In this document: positions 20,807-35,155 of the stretch, one piece after another
Layout of the letters: every line of letters starts with the position of its first letter
Numbering within the stretch: position 1 is the stretch's first letter
Assembly (NCBI RefSeq): GCF_041296385.1
Contig: NC_091017.1
Location: forward strand, 11,774,001-11,838,000
Direction of reading: 5' to 3'
Length of the DNA: 64,000 bases
Origin: Aphelocoma coerulescens
Taxonomy: Eukaryota; Chordata; Aves; Passeriformes; Corvidae
Notes under the pieces: model-generated
What the model was told of the DNA's origin: nothing
The model's database searches: none
What the model saw: only the letters and a program-made list of their open reading frames with translations
Made by a program: the position numbers and the translations under genes

Positions 20807-22039
20807 TGGCGCACTTCGCTGAGTGAGAGCTGCATGGGCAGCGTGGACTCAGCGAAACCGAAAGGGTGTCGCTGTAGCTCGAGCTGAGCAAAGAAACCGT
20901 GCACGGTGCACCGTTGGTGGGTGCAGCATGCACGCGGAAAAGCAGCAAAGTTCACTGCCATCGCTGGCCTTCTCTTCAGTCCAGACCACTTAAGGCAAAC
21001 AATTTAGCTGCAGAGCACTGGGCTTGCGTGTGCAGTGCACCAAATTGCCCAAGACCAGCAAGGGCTCGTTCACAAGCAGAGTCGGCTGAGAGCATTCTTG
21101 CTTGCTCCAGAAAGGAAGCCGCAGCTATAGTGCTTCATCCCACAGCGTGGACATAGGCACTTTCCTAGTTGTTCAGCCTTGCAGAGTCCCTGCAACTAGA
21201 GCTCAGCCAGGAGCAGGCGTCAAAGCAGAAGGCTTTCCTAAAGCACGCCTCTCCAACCAGCCTTCGGAAATCGCAAATGACACTGTGGCTCTGTGCCTTT
21301 CTTCTAAGACAGACGCCCACCTTGCTTTCACTCTCGCAGCTCCCTTGGCAGCCTCCAGCAGCTGCTTTCCTGGAGAACGGCCCGAGAAGTAGAAGCCAGG
21401 GCTGGGCTGCACCTTCGCCTTCCGCACGTAAGCGGCACCAGACTCACCGGTGCGCTCTGTTCTTCCCTCCTCCGCTGCATGCTACTACCATCGTGTTCTC
21501 GGAAAGACGGAGACTGAAGGGAAGCGCAAATGCTTCCACAGAGAGCTACAAGAGGAATAGGCAGCAGCAGCACAGGTAAGTGCCGTGGAACTTCCTCCTT
21601 CCCAAGGCTATAACGTCAATTCAGCAGGCAGGAGAGTGGCAGCCACGCTCGTCTTGCAGCCCGTACAACGAGCACGCGAGCCCGGCGCTCCGCGGCTTCG
21701 TTCTTCGCCTTTTCGAGCACGCCGTACCTTCGTTCCCCCGGAGGCGGACGGTCTTCTGCTTCTCGCCCGGAACACTGTGCCCGGCAGTGCAGCGCTTTCT
21801 GCGGCAAGCTGCAAAGCGCCCGTCAGATGGCGATGCTGTCTGCCCGCTCCTCGGCTCGAGTGTACTCCGGCGCACGCTGCCGTCTCGCAAGGAGCAAAGA
21901 GCTTCGGTAGACATCTCGCACAGGAGAAAGGTGCCAGGACGACACCACATTCCTCCTCACCCCTTCTCGTGGCCCACATTGTGGTGCTGCCTTCAAAGCC
22001 GTGCGCATTGAAAGACTCTTCCAGCAAGTGCTTCTCCCC
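20807..22039 (+). repeat. Single A monomer, unit 2 (terminal type)
   Basis: Directly follows the right arm of H. T form of the donor-like site (CAG|GTAAGT) at 21577. Terminal tail. Confidence 0.95.
21573..21581 (+). promoter_or_regulatory. Consensus 5' splice-donor-like site in A (GT form), unit 2
   Basis: Second of the two GT-form copies; variable base T at 21577. Confidence 0.35.
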
Positions 22040-25000
22040 TGGCACACTTCGCTCAGCGACAGCTACGTGGGCAGCGTGGACTCAGCGAAACTGAAAGGGT
22101 GTCCTTGTAGCTCGAGCTTGTTGGAGAGGATGAAAGTTTGGTAAGAAAGTTTCACAGCTATGTAAGCTTGACAGAAAGATCTCTGAATGTAGAAACTTAG
22201 CATGAGGTAGAAATGGAAACGAGTTTTGATAGAGAGTAAAAGGTGTTTTGCTGAAACACTGATCACTGAATAACTGAGAAGGCAAAGGTTGGAGATTGAG
22301 TTGGAAGGAGATGTTTTTTATTAGGACACCGGTATGTGAGTACAAACAAGCACATGTTTTTCACCAAGTAAATAAGTCTCAAGAAGGCCATAAGGAAATA
22401 GAAAACATGTTTTTACCAAAAAGAGAGCTATCGCAGGCAAACAAGAAATGTCGATGTAGCAAGAAGAAGAGAGGTCTGAGAATTTTCCACTGTAAGCTTA
22501 AATTGTAACATACTTACTCTTGTGATTGGATAAGAATGACTATAATATGGTAATGGTAGTAGTCATGATAGGCTACAGGCAAATGTAAAGGTATTGTTGT
22601 ATGGTGCTTATTGGTTGCTATGTATTGAGATACTCAGCAAAGAAAAATACATAATGCTTTCTAACTTGAACAGAAAGCGGCTCCAGGTATGCCTACCAGC
22701 TGTAGCTGACAGCTGTAGGGCTGGCTCTGGATACCCACTCCCTGAAATGCTGTAACTTCGCCTATGCAATACACAGCTTTCAAGAGAGCCGCCTGAAGTC
22801 CAGACACCCTTCGCGAGCCTTTCTCCTATAGAGCTGTGGAAAGAAATCGTGCACGCTACACCGAGGGTGCGTGCAGCATGCACGAGCAAAAGCGGCAAAG
22901 TTCAGTGCCCTCGCTGGGCTTCCCTTCCGTGCGGATAACGTGAGGCGAAAAATGAAGCCGCAGAGCACCGGGCTTGCAGGTGCAGTGCACCGAGTTGCAG
23001 AAGTCCAGCAGGCTCGTTCACAAGCCAAGCCGGCTGAGGGAGTCCTCGCGTCTCCAAAAGGGAACGCGGAGCCGTAGCACTTCATCCCACAGCGTGGACA
23101 TAGGCACTTCCCTAGTCGTTCAGCCTTGCAGAGTCCCTGCAGCTAGAGCTCACCCAGGAGCAGGCGTCAAAGCAGAAGGCCCTCCTAAAGCACCCTTTCT
23201 CCAAGCAGCCTCCTGAAAGGGCGCATCACAGTGCGGCTCTGCGCCTTTCTTCTAAGACAGACGCCCGCTATACTTTCGTGCTCGCAGCTCCCTTGGCAGC
23301 CTCCAGCAGCTACTCTCCTGGAGAACGGCCGTAGACGTCAAAGCCAGTGCTGGGCTGCACCTCCGCCCTCCCCAGGTAAGCAACAGCGAACTCACCGGTG
23401 CACTCTGTACTTCCCTCCTCCGCTTGCATCCTACATGCATTCGTGTTCTCCGAAACTCAGAGACTGAAGGGAAGGGCAATTGCTTCCCCAGATAGCTGCA
23501 AGGGCACTAGGCAGCAGCAGCACAAATTTCACATGACCTGATGCACTGTAGAGATATTACCCTGTTACCCCTCCTTTCTCCTCGTCCTCGACCAATTGTG
23601 GTGGGATGTCGAAAGGCTTGGCCAGCGAAAAGCTCATCCAGCAAGGGCGTCTCTCTTGACGCATTTCCCTGACCGAGAGCTACACAGATGGTCTGGACAC
23701 TGTAAAACAGCAAGAAAATAATTCTATGTCCAGCTGAGGAAAATCCGTGCACAGAAAAATGTAGATGCCTGCAGTAAACAATCTGAAGAGCGGCAAAGCT
23801 CCAAGCCATCGCTGCGCTTCAGTCCTGTCCGGACCACAGAAGGCGAAGAACGAAGCAGCTGGGCACCGGCTTCATGGACTCAGTGGCGCGACTTGCAAAC
23901 GTCCAGCCAAGAGCTGCTTCAACAAGCAGATTCAGCCGAGAATGCTCTGCCTGCACTTTCCCTCGCAGCGCTAGGCAGCACCACGTTCTGTTTGCGTGGC
24001 AGCCTGATTCTTAACGGAAAGATTCTCAATGCCTGTGTCTGGCACAGAGAACGGTTTTAGGTCAGCAAGCTCACCCGGCGCTTACCCTCGACGCGTGCAA
24101 ACCTGTATTTGCACCGCATTCCAGTGGCAGCCCTCTTTCCTTTCCAGCCGGCACAGCGCCGTCAGATCGCGGTGCTCTCTGCACCTGCCTTCTCGCTTCC
24201 AAGTGCCACCGCGCACATTACAGCCTTGCAGGGAGCGAAGAGGCGGAGAGGCGTCTCGCAAAGAAGAACGTGCCGGGACGAAAAGGTGCTCTTTCCTTTC
24301 TCCTCCTCCTTTGCCCGAATGGTGGTGCTGTGTTGAAAGGCTTGGCCAGCGAAAAGCTCATCCAGCAAGTGTTTCTCTCCTGACGCCTTTCGCTGAGCGA
24401 GAGAGCTACACGGACACTTTCGACTCGGGGAAACAGCAAGAGAATGACTGTACGTCGAGCTGAGGAAAAGCCGTGCACAGCAGCCTGTGGCTGCGTGCAG
24501 TGTTCACGCTGAAGAGCGGCAAAGCTCCAAGCCATCGCTGCGCTTCAGTCCTGTCCGGACCACAGAAGGCGAAGAACGAAGCAGCTGGGCACCGGCTTCA
24601 TGGGCTCAGTGGAGCGACTTGCAAATGTCCAGCCAAGAGCTGCTTCAACAAGCAGATTCAGCTGAGAATGCTCTGCCTGCTTCAACAAAGTAAGGCGCAG
24701 CCCTTGCACTGCAGCACACTGCCTGGCCAGAAACAGGTTCTTACACCTTCAGTGCTGCCGAGCCCACGCAGCTTGAGCACACCCAGAAGGACGCGTCCAG
24801 AAAGAAGGCGTTCTTCGAGTGCCTTGTCCTTCCTTGTTCTGTCTTTCATCTGCACCTGAAACAGTGGGTCTACGTGTTTTCCTTCCCAGGGAAAAGAACT
24901 TTCATTCTTGTCCAGGAGTCTATGGCTAAAATGGTGATTGCATGTCCCATATCCAATACAACCAAGGATTACTCCCGGAGGAAAGCTGCCAGGACAGATG

Positions 25001-25044
25001 GGTCTTGCTGGCTTTGACCACCCCTGGGCCACCTCTCATATTCT

Positions 25045-26529
25045 CCTGAAACAGTGGGGTACATGAAGGCATTGCCATACCTGATCATCCCTTGCCATGC
25101 AGAGCCCAGCCTTGCATTGCCTTACAGACACCTCTGTGTACCTCCCTTGCCCTTCCTATGTCTCCATTGCATGGCCTTGTTCACCAATCTCCCACCTTGA
25201 CTTTCTTACCCCTTGTTTCCTGGTCTTGTCTTGCCTGCTTCTCCTATGACTCTCTTGGCCTTGCCTAAGTCTCTCTTGCCTTGCTTTGCAAAGCCAACAC
25301 TTGCCTTGCCCTGCAAAGCCAACACTTGCCTTGCCCTGCTACCCCTCTTTCCCTCGCCTAGTCTACCCACCTTTGACTGGCCTATCCATCCGATCATCAC
25401 CTTTTCTGCACCACCCCTCCATGCTCTTGTCTTGCCTTGGCCTGCCTACCCTTCCCTTGCCTTGCACTGCCTTGCATAACCCTTGCCCTTCTTGACATTT
25501 GTGCCCCTTTCCAACATGGCCTTGCTTTCCTTTGCCTACCCCTCCCAATCCCTGCTTTGCCTACAGATTCCTGGCCTTCTTTTGTCTACCACTCCTTTGC
25601 CTTTTGTGGGAACCAACAGCTGGTCTGAAGGCCTCACAGACATTTCCGTTGATACAATCATTTTGTACCCGTGAGAATTGCAGAAGCAAGAAGATAAACA
25701 ACAGAAAGAAGTTGTAACAGCTGCAAAAGGGACGATACTGGCTGATGTTTAGCAAAGAATGTGTGTACACTATAGACAACCAGTAGTATTGTATTATAGC
25801 AAAATAATAGTCCATGCACATGTAGCTAAAAAAGTGCATAAGAGAAGATGCATAAATAATACAAGTGGTTTTTTGCCATTGCTCGGGGCAGAGAGTGTAT
25901 GTGTGTCGTGACCGTCTCAACAGCAACAGCCTTGCACTGCCTTTCATAACCAGCCCCTGCCTACTGCCTCCTTCCCTGGCCTTCCATGTCTTGTCTTCCT
26001 CTCCTTTGATTTAACTTGCTTCTCCTATCTCTCCCTTGCTTGCCTTACTCCACTGACCTTTCTGTGTTCTTGCCTTGACTTGCCTAGCTGTTCCTTGCTT
26101 CACATTGCTTTGTGTAAGCATTCCCTGTTTTTATTTGCCTACCCCTTTCTTGCCTGGCCTTTCCTTGCCTAGCCTTTCTTGTCTTTGCCTGCCCTCTGCA
26201 TCACTGGACTTACCTTCCTATGCCCTGCCTTCCCTACAGCTTCTGGGCCTTCTCTTGCCTCGCACTCATTGGCCCTACTTTGCTGCCTGCTCACTGCTCT
26301 TGCTTTGCTTTCCCTAACTTTCCCTTGACTTGACTAGAATTGCCTAAACTTGCTTTGACTGCATTGCCTTGCCTGCATGGAAGAAAAGGCAAGGCAGGGC
26401 AAAGCAAGGAAATCATAGGCAGGGCAGGGCAAGGGAGACATAGGCAAGAGAGACGTAGCCAAGGAAGGCAAAGCAAGGGTAGGCTAGGAAAAACCAGGCA
26501 ATGGTACTGAAGGCAACGCAAGGCCAAGT
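25045..26529. repeat. CTTGCC-rich fold-back domain, unit 3 (25-bp duplication form)
   Basis: Same indel state and same diagnostic substitutions as unit 2, supporting a recent whole-unit duplication of units 2 and 3. Confidence 0.85.
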
Positions 26530-27773
26530 GACTCATAATGCCTTTCCTTGGAATGCAAAGGTCTGAATCCCAGTGTTGGTGGAGCAGATGATAAGGTCCC
26601 ATGGGGAAGTAAACTCAACTGAGACATTTCTCTCCTGGCACCTCTTGTGTAGGAGCAATTCTTAGATATATTCAATATTGGCGGTAGCACGCCAGTTCCT
26701 CAGAGAGGATGACAATGCTTTTCCATGGGAAGGAAAGCACCTAGCCCCAGTGTTTCAGGTGCACATAAGAAGCTGCCTAGTGGAGGTAAAGGGCAGCAGC
26801 AACTTTCTGTCCTGGCATATTTGGTGTAGAAGCACTGCCTTGATTTGTACAAGTATGGAGTTGCTACGCCCTATTTTCAAGGCAGTCTCCTGAAAAAGTC
26901 AATTTTGGCATGTCGTTTCCACTTCTGAAAGGTGGTCTTCTGAACTCTTGGCAGTAAGCCAAGACAAGCAGCTATGCTCATCCTTGGTGTGCAGCTGATT
27001 TAGACACCAGGGCAGGTAATGTCCAGTAACAGTGTTCTGGCACATTGGATGGGAGCAGTTCCTGGATGTTTTCTATTTTGGAGGAGGAGATCCCAGTTCT
27101 TCTGAGATGGGCTCATAGTTTCTCTCTTTGGCAAAGAAAGCAGTTTTGGATCTGCATGTAGGGTGTTCTCAGCGAATTAATGGCTTTTCCTCATGGGCAG
27201 TTCTGTGGGCTATAGCTGTTGAACTGTTAGAGAAGGAATGAAAAAGCCAAGCTGTTGAACAAATTTGCATCCTGCTGACTTTAGCAGCCCCTGATAAAAT
27301 TCTGTTTGCATCCTGACTCTGTGAGACTGAAGGATTATGATGGTACTTAAAGCTGAGGAGGAAAGTGCACATAGAAGAGCATGTGAATTTAATGGCTCTT
27401 CCTAGTAGGCAGTTCTCTGGGCTAGAGCTGTTGAACTGTTAGAGAGGGAATGCAAGAGCCAAGCTTCTGAGCTCTTTTCCCTGCTACCTTTAAAGTATGA
27501 GCATTCCCTGGTGCTCTCCTATTTGGATAATAAGTTAGAGTGGGTTTCACATTCACTTTGAAGAATAGAAACAGCGCCATGTGAACCTGTGCCATCAGCT
27601 TTCCTTTCCAACTAAATGTTCCTACTTGCAATCTTGCAATTCTTACTTGCAATCATGCAGAGCACCGTGCTTGAGGCTGGTGCATTGAAGAAAATTAAAT
27701 TAGGGCTGTATCAGTACAAAGGAGAGATTGCCATTTGCAAAACCTCGTTTCGCTTAAGTTAGTAATATTGTAA

Positions 27774-28436
27774 GTGTTAATTGAGTGGTCATTGGTTGCC
27801 TATCACCATCCTGATGCACTAATTTCATCAAGTGTAAATATTGGTCACAAAAGGTGCCCATTCAGCAACCTGTTGCTGTCTCCACATGGAAGTGTCTTCC
27901 GGACGAAATCAAAAGACATTCGAAGAGCCAGGATCCGCAAAGGAACAAACTATTGCCACATGAATGGTGCTGGGCGCCATGAGGAGCAGTTAACTTTAAC
28001 CTGCGCGCTGTCAGCACTCAGAAGAACAACCCCAGCATGGCAGGGGGGACTTGCAAAAGAAGGAAAGGCCCCTCACCTAGCTATAAACCACCCAAAGTGC
28101 AGAGCCAAGTTGAAAACACCACTGCTCTCAAATCAACCGTGTCAGGACAAAAAGATTTCACTGATCTCCCCCTTCCAGGTACAAACTCTTATGTGCACCA
28201 CACTCAGAGGGCAATGTGAGCTCCCCAGCGCTGTCTTTCACTCTCGCAGAGTCCAGATACTAACTTGTGAACATCCTACACAAACATTAGCTCATGAAAG
28301 TGCCAGCTTGAGCAAGAACAGCAGACCCTCCCATTGCACCCCCTTGTCATCCAGAGTGCGGCGGTTTGTTGAAAATCATGGACTCGGAAAGACCAATGCA
28401 GCAACTGCTTTTCTCTCTCCTACTGCCTTTCCCTGA
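27774..28436 (+). other. 220-codon open frame, unit 3 copy
   Basis: Translation unchanged from the unit 1 copy. Confidence 0.2.
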
Positions 28437-30475
28437 GCGAGAGGTAGATGGATGATGTGGACTTAGTGGAACAGAAAGAGTATGACTGTACTTATAAGGG
28501 AGGAAAACCCCCCACAGCATACTGTGCTGTGTGCAGTACACGCTCTGAAAAGAGACAAAGCTGAATGCTGCCAGCGGGCTTCGGTTCTCAGACTGCTTGC
28601 ATGGGCAGAGCTGCGGGCTCTTTTAAGGATGGAAACTGGCATCTGTGAGTGTAAAGAATGTGACTTTCCACACAGCTTAGAAGAAAGGTGCATAGCCCCA
28701 GTGAGAAGTGTGTACGTGAAAGACTGGCAGAAGAAGTCGCAGTCCAGCAAGGCTGGTATCTTTTTCTTTGTGCCAAATAGGCACCTTGGGAACATGAAAG
28801 TACTTGATGGTAGCCAAACTGACAGTGAAGGCACAGAACACCGTCGGGTGTGTGCAGTGTACAGACGCAATGTAAAAGCCCTGAGTACCATTTGACTGCA
28901 GTCATAGTGCAAGTTTGCAACTGTACCATGCAAGGCCAGTGAAAGCTTCCTGTGCGGCCACATTTTCGTATTGGAGCTCGCTAGCTGGAAGTGATTCGGT
29001 TTGTCTGCAGTATCCGCTCGACTGAATGTGATGTGTCACTGGAAAGAAAAGTACAGACCAGCAGTGCGTTTGATATGGTTCAGGGGCTGCAAAGGAAATG
29101 TACAGGCCACCTCTGGGATTTTGGTCTTTGTGCATTCCCATGGCAGCAGTTCCTGGATGTTTTTGTTCTACAGTTTAGGCTCAGTGAGAGAGAAAAAATG
29201 CGAGAGCACGCATAGCAGAGCCACAGGGAGAATTGCTGAGGTATGAGTTGCGTGCTGTTCAGATACTGCCGTACCAAAGGCCTACCTAAACACTGCTGCT
29301 GATCTAGCATGTCTTTCTGTAGCAAGACTTGTTGGTACTGCAAAACAGAAGATGCGTGAGGTCAAATGAATCTGGACAGAAAATTTCAGACGAGCAGCCT
29401 ATGAGTGCATGATTGAAACAGTAAATTTAGGTGACAGAATAGATCGTGGCATCGATTTGCGTAGTGTTAATATTCTCTGAAGGGAATGCAAAAAGCCAAG
29501 ATGTGTTTTCCATTCTAGCTGTTCCTGACAAAAACTGAGGAATAAAACTTTCGTTCTAGATGGAATGTAACATTCAGTTCCCAGGATTTTGCACTCCAAA
29601 GTTCAACAAAAGAGTTTCCACAAGAATCTTGAGAAGAAGCACAATCACTTCCACCTAGAGCTGGAAGAGGAAGAGGCAGCGGCACAAGCAAGTGCCCTTG
29701 AGCGTCCTCCTTCCGAATGCTAGAACGTCAATTCAGCAGGCAGGAGTGCAGCAGCCACCCTTCGTCTTGCAAGCCCATACGACGCGCACACCAGCCCGGT
29801 GCTCTGCGGCTTCGTCCTTCGCCTTTTCGAGCACGCCGTACCTTCATTCTCCCGGAGGCGAACAGCGGTCTGCTTCTCGCACGGAACGCTGTGTCGGCAG
29901 CCAAGCGCTCCAGTGCACTGCTTCTGCCCAAACACGCCTGGGCCCTGCACCTCTCCTTCCCAGCGCTACGTAGCAGCACAATCTGTCCCTCTTGCGATCC
30001 CAAGCTAAGCGGAAAGCTTCTCGGCTACGTCTCCCGCAGAGAGCTGTGCCAGGACAATAAGCTTGCAAGCACTTTGCTCCTGACACTAGTGGCAACAGGG
30101 ATTCGCACCACCTTCCAGGAGCAGTCCTCTTGCCTTTTACAAGGTGCAAAAGCGCCCCCTCTGTGGCGGTGCTGTCTGCCCGGTCTTTCTCGGCTCGAAG
30201 CACCACGAGGCACACAAGACTCTCTCGCAAGGACCGAAATTCCCGATAGGCGTCTCTGCGCTTTCTGCAATGCTGCACGCACAAGCCCGGTGCTCTGAGG
30301 CTTCGTTCTTCGCCTTTCGTTGTCTGGGCAGAAGAGAAGCCGAGCGAGGCCATTGTGCTTTGCCGCTTGTCAGTGTGCTGTGCACGGTTTTTCCGCAGCT
30401 CGAGCTAGCGGGAGACCCCTTCGGTTTCGCGGCGTCCACACTACCCATGGTAGCTCTCGCTCAGCGAAACTTGAA

Positions 30476-30917
30476 GGGGAGAAGCACTTGCTGGATGAGT
30501 CTTTCAGTGTGCAGGACTTTGAAAACACAGCAGCGCAATCGGGGCCACGAGAAGGACCGCTGAGAAGTCGCTCTCGCACAGAGAACCGTGCCAGGATGAC
30601 GAGCTCGCCCAGCATTTGCCCCTGACACTTGGGGAACTCGTAGCTGCCAGTGCCTTCCAGGGGCAGTCTGCTTTCTGTCATAACCTGCATAGGGCCCGTC
30701 AGATGGTGGTGCTGTCTGCCTTCTCCTTCTCGGCCAGAGTGTACTCTGGTGCACACTGCAGTCTGGCAAGGAGCAAAGATCTTCGGTAGACATCTCGCAC
30801 AGGAGAAAGTTGCCAAGAAAGAACCACGTTCTTCATCAGCCCTCCTCATGTCCCGATTGGGGTGCTGCCTTCAAAGCCTTGCACATTGAAAGACTTCTCC
30901 AGCAAGTGCTTCTCCCC
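30476..30917 (+). repeat. H segment, unit 3: common orientation
   Basis: Same diagnostic variants as unit 2 (GAGAAGGACC, GCACATTGAA). Confidence 0.9.
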
Positions 30918-32150
30918 TGGCGCACTTCGCTGAGTGAGAGCTGCATGGGCAGCGTGGACTCAGCGAAACCGAAAGGGTGTCGCTGTAGCTCGAGCTGAGC
31001 AAAGAAACCGTGCACGGTGCACCGTTGGTGGGTGCAGCATGCACGCGGAAAAGCAGCAAAGTTCACTGCCATCGCTGGCCTTCTCTTCAGTCCAGACCAC
31101 TTAAGGCAAACAATTTAGCTGCAGAGCACTGGGCTTGCGTGTGCAGTGCACCAAATTGCCCAAGACCAGCAAGGGCTCGTTCACAAGCAGAGTCGGCTGA
31201 GAGCATTCTTGCTTGCTCCAGAAAGGAAGCCGCAGCTATAGTGCTTCATCCCACAGCGTGGACATAGGCACTTTCCTAGTTGTTCAGCCTTGCAGAGTCC
31301 CTGCAACTAGAGCTCAGCCAGGAGCAGGCGTCAAAGCAGAAGGCTTTCCTAAAGCACGCCTCTCCAACCAGCCTTCGGAAATCGCAAATGACACTGTGGC
31401 TCTGTGCCTTTCTTCTAAGACAGACGCCCACCTTGCTTTCACTCTCGCAGCTCCCTTGGCAGCCTCCAGCAGCTGCTTTCCTGGAGAACGGCCCGAGAAG
31501 TAGAAGCCAGGGCTGGGCTGCACCTTCGCCTTCCGCACGTAAGCGGCACCAGACTCACCGGTGCGCTCTGTTCTTCCCTCCTCCGCTGCATGCTACTACC
31601 ATCGTGTTCTCGGAAAGACGGAGACTGAAGGGAAGCGCAAATGCTTCCACAGAGAGCTACAAGAGGAATAGGCAGCAGCAGCACAGGAAAGTGCCGTGGA
31701 ACTTCCTCCTTCCCAAGGCTATAACGTCAATTCAGCAGGCAGGAGAGTGGCAGCCACGCTCGTCTTGCAGCCCGTACAACGAGCACGCGAGCCCGGCGCT
31801 CCGCGGCTTCGTTCTTCGCCTTTTCGAGCACGCCGTACCTTCGTTCCCCCGGAGGCGGACGGTCTTCTGCTTCTCGCCCGGAACACTGTGCCCGGCAGTG
31901 CAGCGCTTTCTGCGGCAAGCTGCAAAGCGCCCGTCAGATGGCGATGCTGTCTGCCCGCTCCTCGGCTCGAGTGTACTCCGGCGCACGCTGCCGTCTCGCA
32001 AGGAGCAAAGAGCTTCGGTAGACATCTCGCACAGGAGAAAGGTGCCAGGACGACACCACATTCCTCCTCACCCCTTCTCGTGGCCCACATTGTGGTGCTG
32101 CCTTCAAAGCCGTGCGCATTGAAAGACTCTTCCAGCAAGTGCTTCTCCCC
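30918..32150 (+). repeat. Single A monomer, unit 3 (terminal type)
   Basis: A form of the donor-like site (GAAAGT) at 31688, one of the few differences from the unit 2 monomer. The open frame through it is 280 codons (31280-32122). Confidence 0.95.
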
Positions 32151-35100
32151 TGGCACACTTCGCTCAGCGACAGCTACGTGGGCAGCGTGGACTCAGCGAA
32201 ACTGAAAGGGTGTCCTTGTAGCTCGAGCTTGTTGGAGAGGATGAAAGTTTGGTAAGAAAGTTTCACAGCTATGTAAGCTTGACAGAAAGATCTCTGAATG
32301 TAGAAACTTAGCATGAGGTAGAAATGGAAACGAGTTTTGATAGAGAGTAAAAGGTGTTTTGCTGAAACACTGATCACTGAATAACTGAGAAGGCAAAGGT
32401 TGGAGATTGAGTTGGAAGGAGATGTTTTTTATTAGGACACCGGTATGTGAGTACAAACAAGCACATGTTTTTCACCAAGTAAATAAGTCTCAAGAAGGCC
32501 ATAAGGAAATAGAAAACATGTTTTTACCAAAAAGAGAGCTATCGCAGGCAAACAAGAAATGTCGATGTAGCAAGAAGAAGAGAGGTCTGAGAATTTTCCA
32601 CTGTAAGCTTAAATTGTAACATACTTACTCTTGTGATTGGATAAGAATGACTATAATATGGTAATGGTAGTAGTCATGATAGGCTACAGGCAAATGTAAA
32701 GGTATTGTTGTATGGTGCTTATTGGTTGCTATGTATTGAGATACTCAGCAAAGAAAAATACATAATGCTTTCTAACTTGAACAGAAAGCGGCTCCAGGTA
32801 TGCCTACCAGCTGTAGCTGACAGCTGTAGGGCTGGCTCTGGATACCCACTCCCTGAAATGCTGTAACTTCGCCTATGCAATACACAGCTTTCAAGAGAGC
32901 CGCCTGAAGTCCAGACACCCTTCGCGAGCCTTTCTCCTATAGAGCTGTGGAAAGAAATCGTGCACGCTACACCGAGGGTGCGTGCAGCATGCACGAGCAA
33001 AAGCGGCAAAGTTCAGTGCCCTCGCTGGGCTTCCCTTCCGTGCGGATAACGTGAGGCGAAAAATGAAGCCGCAGAGCACCGGGCTTGCAGGTGCAGTGCA
33101 CCGAGTTGCAGAAGTCCAGCAGGCTCGTTCACAAGCCAAGCCGGCTGAGGGAGTCCTCGCGTCTCCAAAAGGGAACGCGGAGCCGTAGCACTTCATCCCA
33201 CAGCGTGGACATAGGCACTTCCCTAGTCGTTCAGCCTTGCAGAGTCCCTGCAGCTAGAGCTCACCCAGGAGCAGGCGTCAAAGCAGAAGGCCCTCCTAAA
33301 GCACCCTTTCTCCAAGCAGCCTCCTGAAAGGGCGCATCACAGTGCGGCTCTGCGCCTTTCTTCTAAGACAGACGCCCGCTATACTTTCGTGCTCGCAGCT
33401 CCCTTGGCAGCCTCCAGCAGCTACTCTCCTGGAGAACGGCCGTAGACGTCAAAGCCAGTGCTGGGCTGCACCTCCGCCCTCCCCAGGTAAGCAACAGCGA
33501 ACTCACCGGTGCACTCTGTACTTCCCTCCTCCGCTTGCATCCTACATGCATTCGTGTTCTCCGAAACTCAGAGACTGAAGGGAAGGGCAATTGCTTCCCC
33601 AGATAGCTGCAAGGGCACTAGGCAGCAGCAGCACAAATTTCACATGACCTGATGCACTGTAGAGATATTACCCTGTTACCCCTCCTTTCTCCTCGTCCTC
33701 GACCAATTGTGGTGGGATGTCGAAAGGCTTGGCCAGCGAAAAGCTCATCCAGCAAGGGCGTCTCTCTTGACGCATTTCCCTGACCGAGAGCTACACAGAT
33801 GGTCTGGACACTGTAAAACAGCAAGAAAATAATTCTATGTCCAGCTGAGGAAAATCCGTGCACAGAAAAATGTAGATGCCTGCAGTAAACAATCTGAAGA
33901 GCGGCAAAGCTCCAAGCCATCGCTGCGCTTCAGTCCTGTCCGGACCACAGAAGGCGAAGAACGAAGCAGCTGGGCACCGGCTTCATGGACTCAGTGGCGC
34001 GACTTGCAAACGTCCAGCCAAGAGCTGCTTCAACAAGCAGATTCAGCCGAGAATGCTCTGCCTGCACTTTCCCTCGCAGCGCTAGGCAGCACCACGTTCT
34101 GTTTGCGTGGCAGCCTGATTCTTAACGGAAAGATTCTCAATGCCTGTGTCTGGCACAGAGAACGGTTTTAGGTCAGCAAGCTCACCCGGCGCTTACCCTC
34201 GACGCGTGCAAACCTGTATTTGCACCGCATTCCAGTGGCAGCCCTCTTTCCTTTCCAGCCGGCACAGCGCCGTCAGATCGCGGTGCTCTCTGCACCTGCC
34301 TTCTCGCTTCCAAGTGCCACCGCGCACATTACAGCCTTGCAGGGAGCGAAGAGGCGGAGAGGCGTCTCGCAAAGAAGAACGTGCCGGGACGAAAAGGTGC
34401 TCTTTCCTTTCTCCTCCTCCTTTGCCCGAATGGTGGTGCTGTGTTGAAAGGCTTGGCCAGCGAAAAGCTCATCCAGCAAGTGTTTCTCTCCTGACGCCTT
34501 TCGCTGAGCGAGAGAGCTACACGGACACTTTCGACTCGGGGAAACAGCAAGAGAATGACTGTACGTCGAGCTGAGGAAAAGCCGTGCACAGCAGCCTGTG
34601 GCTGCGTGCAGTGTTCACGCTGAAGAGCGGCAAAGCTCCAAGCCATCGCTGCGCTTCAGTCCTGTCCGGACCACAGAAGGCGAAGAACGAAGCAGCTGGG
34701 CACCGGCTTCATGGGCTCAGTGGAGCGACTTGCAAATGTCCAGCCAAGAGCTGCTTCAACAAGCAGATTCAGCTGAGAATGCTCTGCCTGCTTCAACAAA
34801 GTAAGGCGCAGCCCTTGCACTGCAGCACACTGCCTGGCCAGAAACAGGTTCTTACACCTTCAGTGCTGCCGAGCCCACGCAGCTTGAGCACACCCAGAAG
34901 GACGCGTCCAGAAAGAAGGCGTTCTTCGAGTGCCTTGTCCTTCCTTGTTCTGTCTTTCATCTGCACCTGAAACAGTGGGTCTACGTGTTTTCCTTCCCAG
35001 GGAAAAGAACTTTCATTCTTGTCCAGGAGTCTATGGCTAAAATGGTGATTGCATGTCCCATATCCAATACAACCAAGGATTACTCCCGGAGGAAAGCTGC

Positions 35101-35155
35101 CAGGACAGATGGGTCTTGCTGGCTTTGACCACCCCTGGGCCACCTCTCATATTCT

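Larger units (their letters stand above)
12008..22118 (+). repeat. Macrosatellite higher-order unit 2 (10111 bp, one A monomer)
   Basis: Near-identical to unit 3, from which I saw only isolated substitutions (for example CCATCACTGC at about 14423 against CCATCGCTGC). It carries the 25-bp tandem duplication in the CTTGCC domain and lacks the 10-bp one. Blocks: S1 12008-12715, M1-M3 12716-14580, linker 14581-14933, CTTGCC domain 14934-16418, S2 16419-17662, 220-codon frame 17663-18325, M4/S3 18326-19498, M5 19499-20364, H 20365-20806, A 20807-22039, tail 22040-22118. Confidence 0.95.
22119..32229 (+). repeat. Macrosatellite higher-order unit 3 (10111 bp, one A monomer)
   Basis: Sister of unit 2: same length, same 25-bp duplication, and shared variants CTACAGCTTCTG at about 26236, GAACAAATTT at about 27258 and AAAGGAAATG at about 29091. 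Blocks: S1 22119-22826, M1-M3 22827-24691, linker 24692-25044, CTTGCC domain 25045-26529, S2 26530-27773, 220-codon frame 27774-28436, M4/S3 28437-29609, M5 29610-30475, H 30476-30917, A 30918-32150, tail 32151-32229. Confidence 0.95.
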